Positions 1-7,221 of a stretch of DNA of 64,000 nucleotides are shown one piece after another. Each line of letters starts with the position of its first letter. Positions within the stretch are counted from its first letter, which is position 1. This DNA is from Rhizobium cauense (GTDB lineage Bacteria; Pseudomonadota; Alphaproteobacteria; Rhizobiales; Rhizobiaceae). The notes beneath the pieces were generated by a model. That model had not been told where the DNA came from, searched no databases, and saw nothing but the letters and a program-made list of their open reading frames with translations. The DNA is taken from positions 1 to 64,000 of the forward strand of contig NZ_JAEUAT010000007.1 in the NCBI RefSeq assembly GCF_019511525.1, given 5' to 3'. Made by a program: the position numbers and the translations under genes.

Positions 1-2
1 CA

Positions 3-83
3 CCCCGCAAATGCCTTGGCTATCGCACGCCGGCCGAAGTCTTTCGCAAGAAACTGCTCGCGCAGATCAGACATGCCGGCTAG
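3..83 (+). CDS. IS30-like transposase, C-terminal end only
   Basis: An open frame enters from the left window edge and ends at TAG 81-83. The last 26 residues contain CLGYRTPAEVF followed by a basic tail. The pattern R-K-C-L-G-(Y/W)-x-T-P-A-E is typical of the C-terminus of IS30-family integrase-type transposases, where it follows the catalytic DDE domain. Only this tail is inside the window, so I cannot say whether the gene is intact upstream. An unrelated insertion sequence begins about 45 bp downstream, so this locus has been hit by mobile elements more than once. The family call rests on a short motif. Confidence 0.6.
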   Translation, partial: PRKCLGYRTPAEVFRKKLLAQIRHAG

Positions 84-126
84 CTTGATGAGCCACAAAA
101 GTCGCGGTTCAGCATGAACTCACACC

Positions 127-167
127 GCAAAGTTAAAGTGTCCTGATCCTGCAAAGTAAGAATGTCA
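127..167 (+). repeat. Left terminal inverted repeat of the IS
   Basis: This is the left end of the element. Read against the reverse complement of 1703-1744 it shares GTT, TGTCC, TGCAAAGTA and AATGTCA in the same order, with one single-base gap in the middle. Each end carries two copies of a TGTC-type submotif, which suggests two transposase contacts per end. Confidence 0.7.
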
Positions 168-205
168 TTCTTCTCCCCGGGTTTTGATGACCTGGGAGAT
201 TGCGG

Positions 206-1705
206 ATGGGACTGATTGCGATGAGCGAACGCGATTTGCAGCGGATCGAGGTTTTGTCGAAGATCATTGATGGCCGTTCGACGCTGGTGTCGGCGGCGCA
301 TGTTCTGGATTTGAGTACACGCCAGGTGCGCCGACTTCTGGATCGGATCCGGACGGATGGCGCGGCATCGATCCGACACCAGGCGATCGGCCGACCGTCG
401 AACAATCGGATCAGCTCTGGTGTACGCGATTACGTGCTTTCGATCGTGCGGGAACGCTATTCTGATTTCGGGCCGACGTTGGCGGCGGAGAAGCTTTTGG
501 AAGAGCACGGTGTGACGGTATCGCGCGAGACATTGCGCAAATGGATGTCGGGCGCCGGCATCTGGTTCTCACGCAAACAGCGGCGGACGTTTCACCAGCC
601 ACGGCCGCGGCGCGAAGCCTATGGTGAACTGGTGCAGATCGACGGGTCAGAACACCGCTGGTTCGAGGATCGTGGGCCATCGTGCTCGCTGTTGGTGTTC
701 GTCGATGATGCGACCGGCAAGTTGATGCAACTGCGGTTCGTGCGCTCGGAAAGTGCGTTCAGCTACTTCGGGGCACTGGCGCTCTATCTCGAGCGTCACG
801 GTGCTCCCGTTGCCTTTTATTCCGACAAGCATTCGGTGTTCCGGGTGGCGAAGAAGGATGCCAAGGCTGGCCAGGGCATAACCCAGTTTGGGCGTGCGCT
901 TTGCGAGCTAAACATCGAGATTCTCTGCGCAAATTCGAGTCAGGCCAAAGGCCGGGTCGAGCGGATGAACCGGACATTGCAGGATCGGCTGGTCAAGGAA
1001 CTGCGGCTGGCCGGTATCGGTGATATGGAGGCGGGCAACGATTTCTTGCCAACGTTCGTGGAGCATTACAATGCGCGGTTTGCGATTGCCCCTGCCCGGC
1101 CCGAAGACCTGCACCGGCCGATGAATCTGGCGCCGGATCGATTGCAGGAGATCCTGTGCAAGCGTGAGCAGCGCTATGTTGGCGCACAGCTTACCCTGTC
1201 GTTCGACCGTAAGCGGATCATGCTGGAAGAGAACGATGTGACGCGTGGATTGGTCGGCCGCCATGTCGAGACTTATGCCTATGCAGATGGCCGGTTTGAC
1301 GTACGCTGGAAGGGACACTCACTGCCGTATCGGGTGTTCGACAAAGACCAGCGGGTGACGCATGCGGCGATCACGGAGAACAAGCGGCTTTCTGATGTGC
1401 TGAGCTACATCAAGGAACGGCAGGACCAGATGCCTGTACCAAAGGTGAAGACCAACAGCGAGAAGCGGGGTTACACGCCCCGCGGCCGTAAGCCGGGGCG
1501 AGGCAAGGATTTCATGAACGATCCGGCTGTGATCGAACGCCGCAAGGCTGCCCTGGCCAGGCTCGATGCCACCGATAACCCGTCGTCGCATGGGCTCAGA
1601 GCTAAAGCCGAAGGGGTGTTCCTCACCCGCCCCGATCTGATCTTGCAACCGGATCAGCCGGTCAGATCGGGGCTGGTCGTGGTGCCGAGCGGCAGACCAA
1701 AGTGA
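206..1705 (+). CDS. ISNCY-family-type DDE transposase
   Basis: The 499-residue protein catalyses transposition of the surrounding element. Residues about 15-60 form a helix-turn-helix region (LSTRQVRRLLDRIR), followed by a second winged-helix-like stretch around YSDFGPTLAAEKLLEEHGV. The integrase core contains candidate catalytic acids in QIDGSEH, FYSDKHSVF and KGRVERMNRTL, fitting a D-D-E arrangement. The C-terminus is basic and low in structure. I take ATG 206 as the start because GGGAG lies about 8 bases upstream; ATG 221 (MSERDLQ) is an alternative, and a TTG at 200 is less likely. The gene has no frameshift or internal stop, so it may be active. Its stop codon lies inside the right inverted repeat. 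Confidence 0.85.
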   Translation: MGLIAMSERDLQRIEVLSKIIDGRSTLVSAAHVLDLSTRQVRRLLDRIRTDGAASIRHQAIGRPSNNRISSGVRDYVLSIVRERYSDFGPTLAAEKLLEEHGVTVSRETLRKWMSGAGIWFSRKQRRTFHQPRPRREAYGELVQIDGSEHRWFEDRGPSCSLLVFVDDATGKLMQLRFVRSESAFSYFGALALYLERHGAPVAFYSDKHSVFRVAKKDAKAGQGITQFGRALCELNIEILCANSSQAKGRVERMNRTLQDRLVKELRLAGIGDMEAGNDFLPTFVEHYNARFAIAPARPEDLHRPMNLAPDRLQEILCKREQRYVGAQLTLSFDRKRIMLEENDVTRGLVGRHVETYAYADGRFDVRWKGHSLPYRVFDKDQRVTHAAITENKRLSDVLSYIKERQDQMPVPKVKTNSEKRGYTPRGRKPGRGKDFMNDPAVIERRKAALARLDATDNPSSHGLRAKAEGVFLTRPDLILQPDQPVRSGLVVVPSGRPK

Positions 1706-1744
1706 CATTTCTACTTTGCAAACCGGCGGACATTTCAACCTTGC
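1703..1744 (-). repeat. Right terminal inverted repeat of the IS
   Basis: This is the reverse-complement partner of 127-167. It begins with the TGA stop codon of the transposase gene, so the coding region runs right into the end of the element. Confidence 0.7.
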
Positions 1745-1908
1745 CGCCACATGTATTGCGATGGATGAGTCAAGATTCGCGCGTGAATTAAGCCGCTCGT
1801 CGGTCCACCTTCGCTGCGGGGTCATCGTCTCCTATCCCGTTATGATCGATGCCCTTCCTTTGCGCGCAGACTGCGCTAGAATTCTCTGGGATAGCCGGAG
1901 CCATTGCC

Positions 1909-2337
1909 ATGCGCGCCATTCTCGCAATATTCATTCTGCTTGCTGCGTCCCTCGCCATTTTTTCCGCTACTCATGCGGAGGATCCGATCGACGCGACGCG
2001 TACAATGATCGAGGCTCAGATCAAGGCATTTCTGAATGACGACGCTGACGCGGCCTATTCCTACGCCGCGCCAGGCATCAAGGCGATCTATCCCGATAAG
2101 GATGTGTTCTTCGCCATGGTCAAGAAGAGCTACGAGCCAGTCTATCATCCAGGCAACTATGCCTTCGGACGCAGCCGGACAATCGACAACGGTGCGATGA
2201 TCTACCACGAAGTCCTGATATCTGGCCGCGACGGCAAGGATTGGACGGCGATCTATCAGCTGGCTCGTCAGCCTGATGGAGGATACAAGATCAACGGTGT
2301 GCAGATCGTGCCGAACACCGAGAGTAAGGGCATCTGA
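1909..2337 (+). CDS. Secreted DUF4864 family protein
   Basis: The predicted 142-residue protein starts with a signal peptide (MRAILAIFILLAASLAIF, then ATHAED, a plausible cleavage region). The mature part is about 115 residues and has the small alpha+beta layout of DUF4864 (motifs IEAQIKAFLNDDADAAYSYA and a C-terminal YKINGVQIV). The function of this family is not established. I chose ATG 1909 because it begins the hydrophobic signal sequence and has GGAG about 10 bases upstream; an in-frame ATG at 1849 would place 20 odd residues before it. The gene stands alone, between an insertion sequence and convergent tgt. Confidence 0.75.
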   Translation: MRAILAIFILLAASLAIFSATHAEDPIDATRTMIEAQIKAFLNDDADAAYSYAAPGIKAIYPDKDVFFAMVKKSYEPVYHPGNYAFGRSRTIDNGAMIYHEVLISGRDGKDWTAIYQLARQPDGGYKINGVQIVPNTESKGI

Positions 2338-2385
2338 CAGGCGGTGAGGCGGCCTGTGCTACGGACCGCCGGAGCCGACCGTGTC

Positions 2386-3516
2386 TCAAACCGGCTCCAG
2401 GTCGCCCCTCGCCCATTCTTCCTGCGTTTCTGCCATGAAGTCGGCAAAACGGCCTTCTGCGATCGCCTTGCGGATCCCCTGCATCAGTTCCTGATAGTAT
2501 GCGAGGTTGTGCCAGGAGAGCAGCATGCCGCCGAGCGCCTCATTGGCGCGGACGAGGTGATGCAGATAGGCGCGCGAGTAGTCGCGCGAAGCCGGGCAAT
2601 TCGACTGGTCGTCGAGCGGACGCATATCCTCCGCGTGGCGGGCGTTGCGGATGTTGACCTTGCCGCGGCGGGTGAATGCAAGCCCGTGCCGGCCGGAACG
2701 GGTCGGCATCACACAGTCGAACATGTCGATGCCGCGAGCGACGGACTTCAGGATATCGTCGGGCGTGCCGACGCCCATGAGGTAGCGCGGCTTCTCCGTG
2801 GGAAGAACAGGCAGTGTTTCCTCGAGCATCTTCAGCATGACGTCCTGCGGTTCGCCGACGGCAAGACCGCCGACCGCGTAACCCTTGAGATCGAGATCAG
2901 CAAGTGCCGCGGCTGACCGAATGCGGAGCGAAGGGACATCCCCACCCTGCACGATCCCGAACATGGCCTTCCCCGGCTGGTTGCCGAAGGCGACCTTGCA
3001 TCGCTCCGCCCAGCGAAGTGACAGCTCCATCGCGCGCTCGATCTCGCGCGGTTCCGCCGGCAGCGCCACGCACTCGTCGAGCTGCATCTGAATATCGGAA
3101 TCCAGCAATCCCTGGATCTCGATCGAGCGCTCCGGCGACATGTGATGCAAGCTGCCGTCGACATGCGACTTGAAGGTCACGCCCTGCTCGTCGAGCTTGC
3201 GCAGGCCCGAGAGCGACATCACCTGGAACCCGCCGGAGTCGGTCAGGATCGGCCCGTCCCAGCGGATCAGCTTGTGAAGACCGCCGAGGCGGGCAACGCG
3301 CTCGGCCGTCGGGCGCAGCATGAGATGGTAGGTATTGCCGAGAATGATGTCGGCACCGGTATCGCGAACCTGTTCAAGATACATCGCCTTGACGGTGCCG
3401 ACGGTGCCGACAGGCATGAAAGCAGGCGTGCGGATCGTGCCGCGCGGCATCGAGACCTCGCCCAGGCGGGCACCAGCGTCGATCTTCTTGAGGGTGAACT
3501 GGAAGTTCTCGGTCAT
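2386..3516 (-). CDS. tgt: tRNA-guanine transglycosylase with degenerate zinc site
   Basis: Tgt exchanges guanine-34 in tRNAs with GUN anticodons for preQ1, the first tRNA-bound step of queuosine synthesis. The 376-residue length is normal and the hallmark regions are present: [11 protein letters not shown] with its aspartate near residue 95-100, and GIVQGG. The C-terminal zinc site is unusual. The family pattern C-x-C-x2-C followed by His 26 residues later is here Ser305-x-Cys307-x2-Ser310 with His336, so two of three cysteine ligands are serine. The ATG follows the queA stop codon directly, so the two genes of one pathway are translationally linked. The identity is secure; the metal state is an open point. 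Confidence 0.95.
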   Translation of the reverse strand: MTENFQFTLKKIDAGARLGEVSMPRGTIRTPAFMPVGTVGTVKAMYLEQVRDTGADIILGNTYHLMLRPTAERVARLGGLHKLIRWDGPILTDSGGFQVMSLSGLRKLDEQGVTFKSHVDGSLHHMSPERSIEIQGLLDSDIQMQLDECVALPAEPREIERAMELSLRWAERCKVAFGNQPGKAMFGIVQGGDVPSLRIRSAAALADLDLKGYAVGGLAVGEPQDVMLKMLEETLPVLPTEKPRYLMGVGTPDDILKSVARGIDMFDCVMPTRSGRHGLAFTRRGKVNIRNARHAEDMRPLDDQSNCPASRDYSRAYLHHLVRANEALGGMLLSWHNLAYYQELMQGIRKAIAEGRFADFMAETQEEWARGDLEPV

Positions 3517-4602
3517 TTAGTTTTTCCGGAAAAGGAGGCTGGAATCGCCATAGGAATAGAAGCGGTAGCCCGTGGAAATCGCGTGGCTGTAGGCTGCGTG
3601 CATCGTCTCGAAGCCGGCAAAGGCCGAAACGAGCATGAACAGTGTCGAACGAGGCAGATGGAAGTTCGTCATCAGCATGTCAACCGCCTTGAAGCGGTAG
3701 CCCGGCGTGATGAAGATGCCGGTGGCGCCGGCCCAGGCGCGGATTTCGCCATTTTCCTGGGCGGCACTTTCGATCAGCCGCAGCGACGTCGTGCCGACGC
3801 AGATGATGCGCCCGCCCCTCGCCTTCACGGCATTGAGGCTCGCAGCCGTGTCGGCGCTGACATAGCCGCTTTCAAGATGCATCTTGTGATCATCGGTGTC
3901 GTCGACCTTCATGGGCAGGAATGTGCCGGCACCGACATGCAGCGTCACGAAATGCCGCTCGACGCCTGCCTTGTCGATGGCTTCGAAAAGATCCGGTGTG
4001 AAGTGAAGCCCGGCCGTCGGGGCCGCAACGGCACCCTCCTCGCGGGCATAAATCGTCTGGTAGTCGGCGCGGTCGCGCTCATCCTCAGCGCGTTTCGCGG
4101 CAATATAGGGCGGCAGTGGAATATGCCCGACAGAATAGATCGCCTCGTCGAGCATTGGTCCGGAAAGATCGAACGCAAGCGTGACTTCGCCACCCTCGCC
4201 TTTTTCCTCGACTGTGCATTCGAGCTTGCCGAGAAGGCAGCTGCTGCCATCGTGGCCGAACGACATACGGTCGCCGATCTTGATACGCTTGCCGGGCTTG
4301 GCGAAGGCTTTCCAGCGGCTCGCGCCAATGCGCATGTGCAGCGTCGCCGAAACCTGCTGACCGCCTGCACCTTCGCGATGCCGGATACCCTCGAGCTGCG
4401 CCGGGATCACCTTGGTGTCATTGAAGACGAGTGCGTCCCCTGCCCTTAGAAAGCCGGGCAGATCGCTCACCCGATGATCCGACAGCTGTGCCTCCCCGGC
4501 TGCTGGATCGACGACGAGCAAACGCGCGCTGTCGCGCGGCTCGGCTGGCCGCAAGGCGATCCGTTCATCCGGCAGGTCGAAATCGAAGAGGTCTACGCGC
4601 AT
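3517..4602 (-). CDS. queA: S-adenosylmethionine:tRNA ribosyltransferase-isomerase
   Basis: QueA transfers and rearranges the ribosyl part of S-adenosylmethionine onto preQ1-modified tRNA to give epoxyqueuosine, acting directly after Tgt. The 361-residue protein begins [19 protein letters not shown], a typical QueA N-terminus, and contains [12 protein letters not shown] and [11 protein letters not shown], both characteristic of the family. ATG 4602 is preferred; a GTG immediately before it (4605) is possible. The gene lies 22 bases downstream of a strong hairpin and directly abuts tgt. It follows two cyclophilin genes and coaD on the same strand. Confidence 0.95.
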   Translation of the reverse strand: MRVDLFDFDLPDERIALRPAEPRDSARLLVVDPAAGEAQLSDHRVSDLPGFLRAGDALVFNDTKVIPAQLEGIRHREGAGGQQVSATLHMRIGASRWKAFAKPGKRIKIGDRMSFGHDGSSCLLGKLECTVEEKGEGGEVTLAFDLSGPMLDEAIYSVGHIPLPPYIAAKRAEDERDRADYQTIYAREEGAVAAPTAGLHFTPDLFEAIDKAGVERHFVTLHVGAGTFLPMKVDDTDDHKMHLESGYVSADTAASLNAVKARGGRIICVGTTSLRLIESAAQENGEIRAWAGATGIFITPGYRFKAVDMLMTNFHLPRSTLFMLVSAFAGFETMHAAYSHAISTGYRFYSYGDSSLLFRKN

Positions 4603-4623
4603 CACTTAAAATCCAGGCAAAGC

Positions 4624-4660
4624 GAAACCCGCCCCACGCTTTCGCGCAAGGGCGGGTTTC
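4624..4660 (-). terminator. Hairpin between ppiB and queA
   Basis: A perfect 10-bp stem (4624-4633 with 4651-4660, sequence GAAACCCGCC) surrounds a 17-base loop. On the minus strand it follows the cyclophilin gene and is followed by a weak T-rich stretch. It could end the coaD-ppi transcript, or act as a partial terminator in the leader of queA-tgt, which starts only 22 bases further on. Confidence 0.6.
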
Positions 4661-4674
4661 AGCAGAAATCACAA

Positions 4675-5184
4675 TCAGACGTCAGCGGCAACCCGCATCG
4701 AGACGATCGAGTCTGGATCGGTGACCGGCTCGCCCTTCTTGATCTTGTCGATGTTGTCCATGCCTTCGATGACCTGACCCCAGACGGAGTACTGCTTGTT
4801 CAGCCAGGGAGCATCCGTGAAGCAGATGAAGAACTGCGAGTTGGCGGAATTCGGGTTCTGCGAACGGGCCATCGAGCAGGTGCCGCGGATGTGGCTGATG
4901 GCCGAGAATTCAGCCTTCAGGTCCGGCTTCTCGGAGCCGCCCATGCCTGCGCGGCCAGGGTTGAAGCTCTCGCCACCCTTCTTGCCGAACTTCACGTCGC
5001 CGGTCTGCGCCATGAAGTCGTTGATGACGCGATGGAAGACAACGCCGTCATAGGCCTTCTCGCGAGCGAGTTCCTTGATGCGGGCGACGTGCTCTGGCGC
5101 CACTTCCGGCAGCAACTGGATGACAACCTTGCCCTTGGTGGTTTCCAGGATGATGGTGTTTTCGGGATCCTTGATCTCGGCCAT
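4675..5184 (-). CDS. ppiB: Cytoplasmic cyclophilin peptidyl-prolyl isomerase
   Basis: This 169-residue protein catalyses cis-trans isomerisation of prolyl bonds. The cyclophilin active site is seen in VVFHRVINDFMAQTGD (the conserved Arg, Phe, Met and Gln) and in NSQFFICF. There is no signal peptide (MAEIKDPENTIILETTKG), so it should act in the cytoplasm, in contrast to the related gene immediately upstream. The two proteins share the same fold and very similar core motifs and are 26 bases apart, which suggests an old tandem duplication with one copy directed to the periplasm. Confidence 0.9.
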   Translation of the reverse strand: MAEIKDPENTIILETTKGKVVIQLLPEVAPEHVARIKELAREKAYDGVVFHRVINDFMAQTGDVKFGKKGGESFNPGRAGMGGSEKPDLKAEFSAISHIRGTCSMARSQNPNSANSQFFICFTDAPWLNKQYSVWGQVIEGMDNIDKIKKGEPVTDPDSIVSMRVAADV

Positions 5185-5210
5185 TCTTCTTCTCCTACTT
5201 GTCTTGAAAC

Positions 5211-5780
5211 TTACTTCTTGCCGACGGTGACTTTGATCATCCGGTCGGGACTGCTGACTTCGCCGTTCTGGCCTTCGCCGCGCTTGATCTTGTCGACGTT
5301 CTCCATGCCGGAGATGACCTTGCCGACGACCGTATACTGGCCGTTGAGGAAGGATCCATCAGCGAACATGATGAAAAACTGCGAGTTGGCCGAGTTCGGG
5401 TCCTGCGAGCGGGCCATGCCGACCGTGCCGCGAACGAAAGGCGTCTTCGAAAATTCTGCAGGCAGATCAGGCAGGTCGGAGCCGCCTGTACCGGCAAGGC
5501 TTGCATCAAAGCCCTTTTCCATGTTGCCGAACTTCACGTCGCCAGTCTGGGCCATGAACCCTTCGATGACGCGATGGAAGGCCACGTTGTCATATGCGCC
5601 CTTCTTGGCGAGCGCTTCGATCTGCGCGACGTGCTTCGGCGCGACGTCGGGCATAAGCTGGATGACGACCGGACCGTCCTTCAGCTGGATCGTGAGCGTG
5701 TCACTGGACTGCGCGAACGCGTCGCCGGCGAACGAAGCAAGATAAAGCACGCCTGCAAATGCGAGATAGAAGAGTTTCAT
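5211..5780 (-). CDS. ppiA: Periplasmic cyclophilin peptidyl-prolyl isomerase
   Basis: The 189-residue protein has an N-terminal signal peptide (MKLFYLAFAGVLYLASFAG, then DAFAQ, a signal-peptidase-I-like site) and a cyclophilin domain. The active-site segment VAFHRVIEGFMAQTGD and the later NSQFFIMF match the family. It should assist folding of exported proteins. It is followed by the cytoplasmic homologue and preceded by coaD, 28 bases upstream. The symbol ppiA is used for a periplasmic member; orthology to the enteric gene is not proven. Confidence 0.88.
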   Translation of the reverse strand: MKLFYLAFAGVLYLASFAGDAFAQSSDTLTIQLKDGPVVIQLMPDVAPKHVAQIEALAKKGAYDNVAFHRVIEGFMAQTGDVKFGNMEKGFDASLAGTGGSDLPDLPAEFSKTPFVRGTVGMARSQDPNSANSQFFIMFADGSFLNGQYTVVGKVISGMENVDKIKRGEGQNGEVSSPDRMIKVTVGKK

Positions 5781-5808
5781 GTTGGCTCCGTTGCGGCGAA
5801 AATGTCGC

Positions 5809-6303
5809 CTAGGATTTGCGCTTGGATTGAAGGGCGTTCAAGACGGCAGCCGGCACAAAGGCGCTGACATCGCCTCCCATGGCAGCGATTTGCCGGACCA
5901 ATGTGGCGGTTATGGGCCGCGAGGCCGTTCCGGCAGGTAGAAAGATGGTTTGAATGTCAGGCGCCATCTGGCGGTTCATGCCGGCCATCTGCATTTCGTA
6001 GTCGAGGTCGGTACCATCACGCAGACCGCGGATCAGAAGCGCGGCGCCATGGGAACGCGCCGCGTCGACAACGAGATTGTCGAAAGCCACGACGGAGATA
6101 CCGCCCGCCTTCTCGGGCAGTGCATCCGCAAGCGACTGACGAATGAGATCCGCTTTCTCATCGAAGGAAAAGAGCGGTGTCTTGCCGGGGTGAATGCCGA
6201 TTGCGACGATAACTTTGGATGCAACGCTCAGCGCCTGGATAAGAACATCCAGATGTCCGTTTGTGATCGGGTCGAATGACCCCGGATAAAAAGCTGTCGT
6301 CAT
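5809..6303 (-). CDS. coaD: Phosphopantetheine adenylyltransferase
   Basis: CoaD transfers an adenylyl group from ATP to 4'-phosphopantetheine, the penultimate step of coenzyme A synthesis. The protein of 164 residues has the usual size. It starts [19 protein letters not shown], with the nucleotidyltransferase T-x-G-H motif, and ends with [19 protein letters not shown], the conserved C-terminal segment. ATG 6303 is chosen because the 20 codons upstream have no family counterpart and the PGSFDP motif then falls at the usual position. It is the first gene of the coaD-ppiA-ppiB-queA-tgt run. Confidence 0.93.
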   Translation of the reverse strand: MTTAFYPGSFDPITNGHLDVLIQALSVASKVIVAIGIHPGKTPLFSFDEKADLIRQSLADALPEKAGGISVVAFDNLVVDAARSHGAALLIRGLRDGTDLDYEMQMAGMNRQMAPDIQTIFLPAGTASRPITATLVRQIAAMGGDVSAFVPAAVLNALQSKRKS

Positions 6304-6374
6304 TGGGCCTAGCCATTTGTTTCGACGACCTTTTGTCATGGATGGAGGGCGTCCGCAAGTCATTTGCCCGTCGC

Positions 6375-6413
6375 TGAACGGCCGATGAATGCGGCATTCA
6401 AGCCGGCTTCAGA
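6375..6413 (+). repeat. Copy 1 of a 39-bp codon-phased direct repeat
   Basis: This segment matches 6655-6693 at 30 of 39 positions without gaps, offset 280 bases. In the matching phase it reads [14 protein letters not shown], while the second copy reads SERQMNDAFKVASD at the C-terminus of the small gene at 6485. The frame here has no gene-like context and runs from the edge of the coaD leader, so it looks like the remnant of a duplicated small gene. Confidence 0.5.
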
Positions 6414-6484
6414 CGGGCTCACTATGAAAGAGAGCGTCAACAGCCGATGCCATTCCGGCACCGGTCCCTCCCCGGAAAACGCTT

Positions 6485-6706
6485 ATGCTGATCATCCTTG
6501 TTGCAATTGCTGTCGTTGTCTCGCTCATCGCCGAATTTCTCTACGGCTACGTGCGAGATCTCCAGGATGCAAGTTGGGTTCGGCCAAGCGTACGGGAACA
6601 CTACGCAATCGTGCGGGCGACGGGAACCGTGGCATTTAAACCGATTAAGAATTCTGAACGCCAGATGAACGACGCATTCAAAGTCGCTTCAGATCGGCCT
6701 TGGTAA
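6485..6706 (+). CDS. Small single-pass membrane protein, unknown
   Basis: I do not recognise this 73-residue protein. It opens with a strongly hydrophobic helix (MLIILVAIAVVVSLIAEFLYGYV) and continues with a short polar domain that ends in SERQMNDAFKVASDRPW. The last 15 or so residues are duplicated at DNA level about 280 bases upstream, which favours a real coding sequence. Against it, the ribosome-binding site is poor (only GGA about 10 bases upstream) and no promoter is obvious. It precedes two further tiny membrane-protein genes on the same strand. Confidence 0.45.
   Translation: MLIILVAIAVVVSLIAEFLYGYVRDLQDASWVRPSVREHYAIVRATGTVAFKPIKNSERQMNDAFKVASDRPW
6655..6693 (+). repeat. Copy 2 of the 39-bp codon-phased direct repeat
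   Basis: This is the downstream copy (30 of 39 identical to 6375-6413). It lies inside the C-terminal end of the small membrane-protein gene 6485-6706. The codon phase is the same in both copies although the copies lie in different frames of the window. Confidence 0.5.
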
Positions 6707-6725
6707 ACGACCGGTCAATACCCCT

Positions 6726-6750
6726 GGAACCATTTCCGCACGCATGCGTT
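6726..6750 (+). promoter_or_regulatory. EcfG-type general stress promoter
   Basis: GGAAC (6726-6730), a 16-base spacer and CGTT (6747-6750) match the promoter form used by the alphaproteobacterial general stress sigma factor EcfG. Transcription would start near 6757, about 40 bases before the ATG at 6795. No sigma factor gene of this class is in the window, so the assignment rests on the motif. Confidence 0.65.
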
Positions 6751-6794
6751 CATTCAACCGAGCGTAACGCGATACGCCGCACAAGGAAGAAAAT

Positions 6795-6950
6795 ATGCCC
6801 AATAAGATTACCATGATTAATGCTGTCTGGATGGTAATGATGACCGGTATGCTTGCAGCGACTGTCGCGCTCTACGATCACAAAGGAGATGCGTCCAAGG
6901 TATATGGCCCCTATGCGTCCGCGCGGACCGCGGTAATGAGCCAGTACTGA
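6795..6950 (+). CDS. 51-residue membrane peptide, stress-promoter driven
   Basis: The gene encodes 51 residues. The N-terminal half is hydrophobic and rich in methionine (MINAVWMVMMTGMLAATVALY) and is predicted to span the membrane once; the rest is short and polar (DHKGDASKVYGPYASART). A ribosome-binding site (AAGGAAG) lies 5-10 bases upstream and a clear EcfG-type promoter about 45 bases upstream. I do not recognise a family. Strength of both signals makes it a likely real gene despite its size. It is followed after 33 bases by a second small membrane-protein gene, which probably shares its transcript. Confidence 0.6.
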   Translation: MPNKITMINAVWMVMMTGMLAATVALYDHKGDASKVYGPYASARTAVMSQY

Positions 6951-6983
6951 GGAACTGAACGCAAAGCCCCAGGAGGACTGTTC

Positions 6984-7118
6984 ATGTTCACGATATTGAC
7001 TGTGCTTACCGCCCTTATCAGCATCATGTTTGTCGTGTCCGTGGCCTCCACCATTTCTGCCCTTCGCCGTGAAAGCGAAGAGGTGAAAAAGATCGATGGG
7101 AAGCACAGCTGGTTCTAG
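6984..7118 (+). CDS. 44-residue membrane peptide, unknown
   Basis: The 44-residue product starts with one hydrophobic segment (MFTILTVLTALISIMFVVSV) and ends with a charged tail (LRRESEEVKKIDGKHSWF). A strong ribosome-binding site, AGGAGG, lies 7-8 bases upstream of the ATG. It follows the 51-residue peptide gene by 33 bases and is followed by a textbook terminator at 7159, so the two form a compact transcription unit. I cannot assign a family. The tail charge pattern suggests a cytoplasmic C-terminus, which is inference. Confidence 0.6.
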   Translation: MFTILTVLTALISIMFVVSVASTISALRRESEEVKKIDGKHSWF

Positions 7119-7158
7119 CCGCTGTCGCAAACCTGGGAATGAGTATTTCGACCGCCTG

Positions 7159-7189
7159 AGGCCGGACAGCATTGTTGTCCGGCCTTTTG
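7159..7189 (+). terminator. Terminator of the small-peptide operon
   Basis: A perfect 10-bp stem (7159-7168 with 7176-7185, AGGCCGGACA) has a 7-base loop and is followed by TTTT. It lies 41 bases after the 44-residue gene and is convergent with the acetyltransferase gene at 7222. Confidence 0.8.
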
Positions 7190-7221
7190 TATGCCTGAAG
7201 ATGGTTTGCGGATCGATGGTA

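Larger units (their letters stand above)
127..1744 (+). mobile_element. Complete ISNCY-like insertion sequence (about 1.6 kb)
   Basis: A single transposase gene is bracketed by imperfect terminal inverted repeats of about 41 bp (127-167 and 1703-1744). The repeats align with one gap and share the blocks TGTCC, TGCAAAGTA and AATGTCA. The right repeat overlaps the stop codon of the transposase gene. I find no convincing target-site duplication next to either end, so the exact outer boundaries are uncertain by a few bases. The element lies between an IS30-like transposase tail and the gene for a DUF4864 protein. The family is assigned from the transposase architecture, not from a database match. 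Confidence 0.75.

Noticed and set aside
3142..4449. 435-codon open frame opposite queA and tgt
   Set aside because: Antisense shadow; it crosses the border between two well-identified genes and has no recognisable domain.
6604..6640. Second GGAAC motif before the small-peptide genes
   Set aside because: There is no CGTT at 16-17 bases downstream, so it does not make an EcfG promoter.
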